Program-made: the position numbers and the translations under genes
DNA from: an uncultured Selenomonadaceae bacterium
Lineage (GTDB): Bacteria > Bacillota > Negativicutes > Selenomonadales > Selenomonadaceae
Assembly (NCBI GenBank): GCA_937902665.1
Contig: CALELM010000077.1
Coordinates: 1-15,883 of the forward strand
Length of the DNA: 15,883 nt
Reading direction: 5' to 3'
Notes under the pieces: model-generated
What the model saw: only the letters and a program-made list of their open reading frames with translations
Databases searched by the model: none
Told to the model about the DNA's origin: nothing
Shown here: positions 1-5,710 of the stretch, in pieces
How positions within the stretch are numbered: the stretch's first letter is position 1
How the letters are laid out: each line of letters starts with the position of its first letter

Positions 1-213
1 GCAATTGAATTTTGCCACCAGCATGGCGTGGAGCCGATTGACGCGACCACAGGCAAAAGAACGGCCTTGCGTTGGAGCCTTCCTGAGGTTATCCGGATGC
101 TGGACACCATGCGCGCCGAAGTGAAGCTACAGCGCAAGCCCAGCACCCGTAAGACCGTTGCGGGGAAATCCATAAATCAATTGATTGCGGAGCTGGCTTG
201 CCCTCTGCAATGA
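1..213 (+). CDS. Small unknown protein upstream of integrase (5' end missing)
   Basis: The frame is open from base 1, so the gene probably begins before the window; a GTG at 28 is possible but has no convincing ribosome site. The visible 70 residues are hydrophilic, with a basic stretch (KLQRKPSTRKT) and an amphipathic end (INQLIAEL). The stop is 8 bases before the integrase ATG, and the integrase ribosome site GAGGTG overlaps that stop, so the two are very likely co-transcribed. Position next to int would suit an excisionase or recombination directionality factor, but I recognise no helix-turn-helix or Xis family motif. Treat it as a hypothetical protein. Confidence 0.55.
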   Translation, partial: AIEFCHQHGVEPIDATTGKRTALRWSLPEVIRMLDTMRAEVKLQRKPSTRKTVAGKSINQLIAELACPLQ

Positions 214-221
214 GGTGCATC

Positions 222-1313
222 ATGGCAATCAGAGAACGTAAAGACCGCGGCAAGTGGCAAGTCTATTGGACAAATCCATGGACAAAAAAAAGGGAATCGG
301 TCTTTTGCAACACCTTGCTGGACGCGCAAAAGACCGAAGCACAAATCAAATACCGCCTTGCCTGGGAAAAGGAATCCTTCCGCCCAGCCGAGGCGACAGA
401 GAAGAAGGAGACAACCAACGATACGATAGGCGGCATAGTATATGCCTATCTGAAAGAGCGCAAGTTCACCGCCGCAGGCGTCAAGAACACCATGTTCTGC
501 TCAAAAGACGCCGTGAAGTTTTTCGATCAGAAAAGCATCACCGACATTACCAGGAGGGATCTTGCCGAGTTCGTGGCTCTTGTATCCGACAAGTACCACA
601 ACAACACGGCAGCAAAGATATGCTACAAGCTGCGTACCCTGTTCCTATGGGCGCAGCGCCGCGGCTTTATCGACAACCTTCCGCCCTGGCCGGAAACACC
701 CACGGAACACCCGGAGCATTTCGTGCCGCCGAGCCAGGAAGAGCTGGCCAGCATCCTGCAGGTTGCCCCGGATCATATCCGCCGGATCATCATCATTGGT
801 GCAAAGCTGGGGCTGCGCGTAGGCCCATGCGAGCTGTACGACTTGCGCTGGAGCGACATTGACCTTGTGAAAGGCGTTGCCCACGTCCGAGCGGCCAAGA
901 AAAACTTATCCGAGCCGCTGCGTGATGTTCCGATCAAAGAGAGCCTGCTCCCACTCTTCCGGCAATGGAAGGCTGCCGACGATCTGATAGGCATTGACCA
1001 TCTGATTCATTGGCGCGGAAAGCCCGTCAGGCATCCTCATGTCTGCTGGAGAAAAACACTCATCCGCGCAGGCATCACCAGGCGTATCAGGCTGTACGAC
1101 CTCAGGCACGCATTTGCGACCGACGCCCTTGCCGCAGGCGTAGACGTCGGAACCGTTGCTAGATTGATGGGGCACACCAATACCGTGATGGTATTGAAAC
1201 ACTACCAACACGTCATGACCTCACAGAAAAAAGCGGCCGTGGAAGCCCTGCCCGACGTGCCACAATTGTGCCCAGCCGATTGTGCCCAAGTCGGTAGCCC
1301 CCTGCTCCAATGA
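222..1313 (+). CDS. int: Phage integrase, tyrosine recombinase family
   Basis: Site-specific recombinase that would integrate and excise the phage by cutting att sites through a 3'-phosphotyrosine link. In the 363-aa product, residues 1-50 look like an arm-binding domain (KWQVYW), about 65-150 a SAM-like core-binding domain, and about 165-340 the catalytic domain. Catalytic candidates are R199 (in GLRVGP), K226 or K227, R295 (in YDLRH), H318 (in LMGH) and Y328 (in HYQHV). The first box residue is Tyr292 instead of His, a common variant. I chose the ATG at 222 because GAGGTG precedes it by a good distance; the longer frame from a TTG at 198 has no such site. It follows an unknown small gene and is convergent with the late genes. 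Sequence style suggests Desulfovibrionaceae phages (inference). Confidence 0.95.
   Translation: MAIRERKDRGKWQVYWTNPWTKKRESVFCNTLLDAQKTEAQIKYRLAWEKESFRPAEATEKKETTNDTIGGIVYAYLKERKFTAAGVKNTMFCSKDAVKFFDQKSITDITRRDLAEFVALVSDKYHNNTAAKICYKLRTLFLWAQRRGFIDNLPPWPETPTEHPEHFVPPSQEELASILQVAPDHIRRIIIIGAKLGLRVGPCELYDLRWSDIDLVKGVAHVRAAKKNLSEPLRDVPIKESLLPLFRQWKAADDLIGIDHLIHWRGKPVRHPHVCWRKTLIRAGITRRIRLYDLRHAFATDALAAGVDVGTVARLMGHTNTVMVLKHYQHVMTSQKKAAVEALPDVPQLCPADCAQVGSPLLQ
1266..1287 (+). repeat. Paired TTGTGCCC repeats in integrase 3' end
   Basis: TTGTGCCC occurs at 1266-1273 and again at 1280-1287, a 14-base period, inside the last codons of int. The same TGTGCCC core recurs as a second pair about 180 bases downstream. 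Short, closely spaced direct repeats on both sides of a core are typical of integrase arm sites, but binding here is inference. Confidence 0.4.
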
Positions 1314-1460
1314 GCTAACCAGCAGGAACACTTAGCAATTTTCGCCGGAAAAAGCTCCATATCAGTTCCCACACCTGGAGCTCGTTTACTACTCAAACTA
1401 TTGAAATAACTAGCAAATCTTCGGCGCATGGTGTCCAAAAGCGCCCAAAAAGGGCAAAAT

Positions 1461-1483
1461 ATGTGCCCGCAAAATGTGCCCGC
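1461..1483 (+). repeat. Paired ATGTGCCCGC repeats downstream of int
   Basis: ATGTGCCCGC occurs twice, at 1461-1470 and 1474-1483, a 13-base period. The TGTGCCC core matches the pair in the int 3' end. An inverted GGGCAAAA lies just upstream at 1452-1459. These could be integrase arm-type sites. Confidence 0.45.
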
Positions 1484-1648
1484 GAAGAAAAGGCAGAAAA
1501 AGGCCATCTTGCGGCTTGAACCGTAAACAAGAACCAGCTACAAACTTTTCCTACGCATCCCGCTAACCCTTTTGTAACACCTGTGGTGCAGCGGCCTGCG
1601 GACGATTCCTGCAGCATTCCATATGGAGATGCCCAGGGAGTGACGGCT

Positions 1649-1690
1649 TCCCCCATACCGACGCGCAAATTAGGTATGGGGGATTTTTTA
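1649..1690 (+). terminator. Rho-independent terminator downstream of int
   Basis: A perfect 11-bp stem pairs TCCCCCATACC (1649-1659) with GGTATGGGGGA (1673-1683) around a 13-base loop, followed by six T residues (1684-1689). The T run is present only in the plus direction, so it should end transcripts coming from int. It also shields the following cargo gene. Confidence 0.85.
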
Positions 1691-1760
1691 TTGTAAGGTT
1701 TTGTCAGCATCCAACGCTTGCCACTAGGTGCAGGCGTGCTAGTGTGGATCCAAGAGGAGA

Positions 1761-2030
1761 ATGGATATGATACAACGAATAAGCCCTAAGTTTTTGCTTG
1801 CCTTGATACTGACGCAGTATGCAGCCTTTTACATATGGAGTATTGCACCTGTAAACGAGCACATTTTGCCCATCACTGCAAACGCTGTAATCGGTGCAAC
1901 ACTTGGCTTCTTTGTATTCAGAACTCTAAAAAAGGCCGCGTTATTTTCCGTTTCCAACATAATGTTGACAGTACTGATAGCGCTTTCCGTCCTAATTTAC
2001 ACATCAATCAGAAACGGTCATCTCTTCTAA
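1761..2030 (+). CDS. Small three-helix membrane protein, unknown role
   Basis: The 89-aa product has three predicted membrane segments: about residues 11-30 (starting FLLALILTQY), 34-56 (around ITANAVIGATLGFFVF) and 60-83 (around MLTVLIALSVLIY). Lys and Arg sit at the N-terminus and near residues 57-59. The ATG at 1761 is preceded by AAGAGGAGA, a good ribosome site. The gene is AT-richer than the phage genes around it, which suggests recent acquisition. It points against the late operon, and its last 27 bases overlap the end of the converging gene. It could be a superinfection-exclusion or other lysogenic-conversion protein, an immunity partner of its neighbour, or a holin-like protein. None of these is shown by sequence, and I recognise no family. 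Confidence 0.7.
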   Translation: MDMIQRISPKFLLALILTQYAAFYIWSIAPVNEHILPITANAVIGATLGFFVFRTLKKAALFSVSNIMLTVLIALSVLIYTSIRNGHLF

Positions 2031-2582
2031 AATATCAGGCTTCCAACCTCTGTCGCCTGCAAGTTCTCTTGCTATCGAGAGAACAGCATCGACGTAATGC
2101 TGGCAGTTGTTCTTTGTAAGTTTGTACTTAAGCATCTCTGGATTGTTCTTGGCCATATCTGCATAAACCGATTTTGCACGGTCAATTAAATCTTTGTCAA
2201 ATTTAGTATCCTTGTATTTGTCTATATCAAACGTGTATTCCTTTAGTTTTTGTTCGTCTTCAGTCATCATTCCTTTATCTCCAAAACCAAAATTGCTTAT
2301 TCCATCACTTCCAATGAATTGATGATGGTTCCAATCCAAATCGCTTCCTGTTCCACTTGTGCCACTTGATAATATCTTGCCAATAGTATTCTCTCCTCTC
2401 TTTGAAATGTTATCTATCGCACTCTTAATATCTAGTGGACGTCTTCCTATCATATAATATGGATCATTCCCGTAACTTCTGATCGAACTATTTTGCATTT
2501 CTCTAAGAAGACCGCCGTCCATGTTTATAACGGGAACAGTATCAGGCTGCTCCATTCTGCCAAACATTTCTAGGATTCCCAT
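2004..2582 (-). CDS. Putative permuted papain-fold (LRAT/NlpC-P60-like) protein
   Basis: The 192-aa product carries HHQFIGSDG (H86, H87) followed by GFGD, and much later LTKNNCQHYVDAVL (C160, H162). A His in an early strand and an Asn-Cys at the head of a later helix is the order seen in circularly permuted papain-like folds such as LRAT and YiiX-type NlpC/P60 proteins, which are peptidases, amidases or acyltransferases. Similar modules occur in polymorphic toxins. The assignment is motif-level inference. The ATG has AAGGAG 8 bases upstream (2591-2596). No signal peptide or membrane segment is visible. It is clearly AT-richer than the ejection genes just upstream, from which a hairpin separates it. 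It could be a late-expressed lysis or injected effector protein, or a cargo gene. Confidence 0.75.
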   Translation of the reverse strand: MGILEMFGRMEQPDTVPVINMDGGLLREMQNSSIRSYGNDPYYMIGRRPLDIKSAIDNISKRGENTIGKILSSGTSGTGSDLDWNHHQFIGSDGISNFGFGDKGMMTEDEQKLKEYTFDIDKYKDTKFDKDLIDRAKSVYADMAKNNPEMLKYKLTKNNCQHYVDAVLSIARELAGDRGWKPDILEEMTVSD

Positions 2583-2606
2583 ATCGACATCTCCTTGTGA
2601 CTTGAA

Positions 2607-2640
2607 GCCCCCAGCCGAAGCCGGGGGCGTTTTCGTTATT
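2607..2640. terminator. GC hairpin between ejection gene and cargo gene
   Basis: GCCCCCAGC (2607-2615) pairs with GCCGGGGGC (2620-2628) around a CGAA loop, with one mismatch or wobble pair. On the plus strand it is followed by GTTTTCGTTATTT, a T-rich tail, so it is the better terminator for plus-strand transcription. On the minus strand it lies just after the ejection gene stop but has no T run and may only attenuate. Confidence 0.6.
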
Positions 2641-5600
2641 TCCGTTTATCGCTGTTTGCTATGAGCTGCAGCAAGTTCCTTGCGCTTTGCACAGCAGCTG
2701 CTTTACTGGCCGTGCTGGCAATGTCACCCATCGTACGTTTAGGCGTATACGGTTTGTAATTTTTCAGGAGCTCCTTGGCCAATGTCGGATCCAAAAAAGC
2801 ATCATCTATGATCCGGTTTATGTTAGCGTCTGCCCGGCCATATAGAACTTCCGCGCCCTTATTGAAGATGCCGGCAAGGACATTACGCATGATGCCTTTT
2901 GGCGTGGATCCAAGGCCGTTGACATTTCGACCGAGCGACCTGCCAAGCGCTGTATCCATAATCGCTTGCGTTGCCAGATTCTGCGCCGTAGGAGACCCAC
3001 GAACAGCCCCCAGCTCATCCATCCTTTTGCGTCTGGCAACGTCGGCCTGGACTGCACGCAGCTTCTTTACGTCCTCCGCAGTCATCGCACCGCTGTTTAC
3101 AAGGTAATCCTGTAAGCCGTCCGTGATAGGAGCCTTGCCAAGCCTTGGAGGAACGTTAGGCGTAGTAGATATGACCTGCTTTACCGTGCCGGTGGCACGT
3201 TCTGCAGCCTGCAACGCCTGCAGCCGCTTAGCTTCTGCCGTCGTCATCGCACCGCTTTTTACAAGATCCTTTACCCGTGCATCATCGATCGTCAGTTTGC
3301 CGAGCCTAGCAGATCCGTCAGGAGCCGCCGCGATGGATTCCCGCGTATTCATGGCAGCACGCTCTGCAGCTTCCTGCGAAGCCGCGATGCGCATAAGACG
3401 CTGCCGCACTTCAGGGAAGTTTTCCAGGGCGGCCGAATGTGCCTGCAACCATTTACGCATTGCTGCTGCATCCAGCTTGCCGTTCTTTACGACTGCCTGG
3501 TGGAACGCGGAAGCGATATGATCCTGCAGAATTTGTGCCGCCTGCGCGTCATCACCAAAGGCCCGGAGAAAGTCTTTAGCAGCGCCATCACCTGCAGGCC
3601 CTGCCTTAAAGTAGTTCCCCATAACCTGGTCTGGACGGAGCTGGCCACGGCTCATCGCCTGATTGAAGTTCTCTTCAAACAGTTTTCCCTGCTGCGAGCG
3701 CTGAAACTTCGCATCTTTGAAGGCTTGTGCCTGCGCATCTGTGAAACCAGTAGGCTCAATACGGTTAGCCCACAGCATATCATCGACAGTGCGTGCCACA
3801 GCGCTGTTTCGGCCGGCATAAGTCGGATAATAGCTCTTCAGAGCGTCGTATATCTCATCGCCCCGTGCGAACTTCGTCTGTAGGCTTCCCGCACTTACGT
3901 CTGGGATAAAAGTGCCTGACTCACGAACAAGTCCAGGATACATTTTGTTCAGCTCTGCAGGAGCTCCAGCACCAATATTATTTACAAGCCAGTCCTTATT
4001 GATACCGAGCTTGCGCATGTACTGAAGATCCACACCAAAGGGATCCGACGCAGGCCCCAGCGCGGCCCTTGCTTCGTTCTCCACAGCCCTATATGCCTTG
4101 CTGCCAGGCTTTGGCATAATCGCGTCGCCCGGTTCAGGGATAGCATCAAGCCAATCATCAAGGCTATGCTGCATATTCCCAGCAATGCGTGCAAGGTCGG
4201 AATCACCAGTTTTAGCGGCATCCGTAGCACGCTGCCGAAGCTGCTTGCGCACGTTCTGCAAATCACGGTAGGTAGCAGGACGACCATTTGCTATAGCATC
4301 ATCCATCTGCCCGACAATACGCTGAATATCGCCAGGCAGTGCTGGAGCAAACTGCCCACGCTCTAGTACGCTGTCAAAAGACTGCCGCAGCGGTTCAAGG
4401 TTGAAAGTAGCCGTACCATCGGGATCGATGCTATTATACATGGCCCGCGTACGAGCCTTTTCTGCTGCATAACGCTGCTTATAGATGTCCGCCAGGGCTG
4501 CACCGTTATCGGCCACAGGAAGATCTATGCCAGCTACCTTCATTCCATTGACGTCGCCAACAACGCCGGCTTCGCGTGCAGTCTGCTGCGCCTGAAGATC
4601 CTTTAGCATCGAGTTTAGGCTTTCCTGCCTAGCTGCGCGGCTGGATTCAAGCGTGCCGGCGACATCATTCAGCACGTCCTGTCTAGCATCTGCCTGCTGT
4701 TTATAGCGCTCGCCATAGTCCGCCCTGTTTGCAGAAGTGGACGCTCTACCCTTCTCCGTTACGGCAAGCCCAGGATCGCCAGCAACCTGACCGAGCGTAG
4801 GCTTACTGCCCGGCACAAGTTCAAGCTCTGCTTTATCTAATGTCGCTAACAGATCGTCAGGCCGAGTCGCCATACTACGGATATTTTCTGCGGCAATTCT
4901 GCGCTGTCCCGCATCAGAAAGAGCCTCTAGTGCCCTTGCACCAGCTGCACCAGTACGAGCAGCAGCACGACCACCGGCAATCAGCGCGGAAGGCGTCATT
5001 GCACCAACAACACCGGCAGCAACCTGCCCACCAAGCCCTGCGCCTTCCTGCCTAGCTTCTTCAGAGAGCACACCGCTAAGACCGCCGCCGGCAAGCTGCG
5101 TGCCTGGAGCCGTTGTAAGCCACTTGGCCAGGCGCGGAGCCTGCCTTGCAATCGTCTTGCCTATACCAAGACCGCTTGCAGCACCGGAAACACCACGCAC
5201 ACCGGCAGCCAGGAGCTTTTCCTTGTCCGTCCGAGCTTCCGGCAAGCTAATGGCATCTGATACCTTTGTGCCGATATTGGCCACGGTATCAAAACCATTG
5301 TCCATAAGGTGCATGACATTTTCTTTATCGTCATCACTCAGACCGTCGACATCATCAATAACGTTACGGATTGCGTCAGCGTTTTTCTGATTCTGCGGCA
5401 GCAGGTAATTGCCGGCTGCTGCATACAAATCAGGAGCAAATGTCACCGCATCAGAAAGGCCTTCCATGACAGACCGTGCAGTAATACCCACGCCGCGAGC
5501 TGCATCTGTTAGAACTCCGCCTGTAGTCCCGCGCTCAGGCTTGCCTGGATTATCCGGCGTGGACGCCGCCGAAACATCCAGTGGCGTCCAACCGTTTTCA

Positions 5601-5710
5601 CCCAGGTACAGCTTTTCGCCTGCCTGATTCTGCGCGATCCTAAGAGGCTGCCACGTCCCGTTTTGATAACCGACGTATTCGCCCGTTTCAGGATTATGCG
5701 CTATTCTCAT
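2636..5710 (-). CDS. Large internal virion / DNA ejection protein
   Basis: The 1024-aa product is the largest in the window. The first 45 residues hold two short repeats of a degenerate sort (YVGYQNGTWQPL and YLGENGWTPL). Residues 165-265 are Gly/Ala-rich and partly hydrophobic, suited to membrane insertion. Residues 300-325 contain PTLGQVAGDPGL, which I recall from phage internal virion proteins. About 330-520 is helical and charged. Residues 802-894 hold two copies of a gapless repeat. No enzyme motif was found. It follows the transglycosylase gene with an ATGA overlap and GAGGT before the ATG. By place and size it corresponds to the largest ejection protein of P22- or T7-type phages (gp16 role), which is inference. 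Confidence 0.8.
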   Translation of the reverse strand: MRIAHNPETGEYVGYQNGTWQPLRIAQNQAGEKLYLGENGWTPLDVSAASTPDNPGKPERGTTGGVLTDAARGVGITARSVMEGLSDAVTFAPDLYAAAGNYLLPQNQKNADAIRNVIDDVDGLSDDDKENVMHLMDNGFDTVANIGTKVSDAISLPEARTDKEKLLAAGVRGVSGAASGLGIGKTIARQAPRLAKWLTTAPGTQLAGGGLSGVLSEEARQEGAGLGGQVAAGVVGAMTPSALIAGGRAAARTGAAGARALEALSDAGQRRIAAENIRSMATRPDDLLATLDKAELELVPGSKPTLGQVAGDPGLAVTEKGRASTSANRADYGERYKQQADARQDVLNDVAGTLESSRAARQESLNSMLKDLQAQQTAREAGVVGDVNGMKVAGIDLPVADNGAALADIYKQRYAAEKARTRAMYNSIDPDGTATFNLEPLRQSFDSVLERGQFAPALPGDIQRIVGQMDDAIANGRPATYRDLQNVRKQLRQRATDAAKTGDSDLARIAGNMQHSLDDWLDAIPEPGDAIMPKPGSKAYRAVENEARAALGPASDPFGVDLQYMRKLGINKDWLVNNIGAGAPAELNKMYPGLVRESGTFIPDVSAGSLQTKFARGDEIYDALKSYYPTYAGRNSAVARTVDDMLWANRIEPTGFTDAQAQAFKDAKFQRSQQGKLFEENFNQAMSRGQLRPDQVMGNYFKAGPAGDGAAKDFLRAFGDDAQAAQILQDHIASAFHQAVVKNGKLDAAAMRKWLQAHSAALENFPEVRQRLMRIAASQEAAERAAMNTRESIAAAPDGSARLGKLTIDDARVKDLVKSGAMTTAEAKRLQALQAAERATGTVKQVISTTPNVPPRLGKAPITDGLQDYLVNSGAMTAEDVKKLRAVQADVARRKRMDELGAVRGSPTAQNLATQAIMDTALGRSLGRNVNGLGSTPKGIMRNVLAGIFNKGAEVLYGRADANINRIIDDAFLDPTLAKELLKNYKPYTPKRTMGDIASTASKAAAVQSARNLLQLIANSDKRK
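3029..3307 (-). repeat. Tandem 54-residue-spaced repeat inside ejection protein gene
   Basis: Residues 802-840 and 856-894 of the ejection protein align without gaps at an offset of 54 codons (162 bases), sharing RLGK, SGAMT and QA words. At DNA level GTCATCGCACCGCT is identical at 3081-3094 and 3243-3256, and similarity continues on both sides. It is a partly diverged intragenic duplication. Confidence 0.75.

Larger units (their letters stand above)
1314..1760. other. Intergenic region, candidate attP
   Basis: No credible gene lies here: the minus-strand open frames have no ribosome site, and their composition looks random. It contains paired TGTGCCC repeats (1461-1483), a small inverted repeat GCCC-AAAAA-GGGC (1443-1455), an AGCTCC/GGAGCT inverted repeat near 1360-1383, similar TAGCAA words near 1335 and 1411, and a strong terminator at 1649-1690. 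Position just past the int stop and the repeats make it the best place for a phage attachment site. No tRNA fragment was recognised that would identify the core sequence. Confidence 0.4.

Noticed and set aside
889..1110. Tyr in place of the first catalytic His in the integrase HxxR box
   Set aside because: YDLRH is a frequent variant among phage integrases, so it is not evidence of inactivation.
1580..1625. Possible tRNA fragment as att core near the TGTGGTGCAG stretch
   Set aside because: No T-loop (GTTCGA-like), acceptor stem or anticodon arm could be built around it.
1202..1710. Two minus-strand frames of about 100 codons each between int and the terminator
   Set aside because: No ribosome site, odd Cys/Trp/Phe-rich composition, and overlap with the int 3' end and the terminator hairpin; they look like chance frames.
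1718..1745. TTGCCA and TAGTGT with a 16-base gap, as a promoter for the membrane-protein gene
   Set aside because: The boxes are weak, and the start would fall almost on the ribosome site, so it is not listed as a feature.
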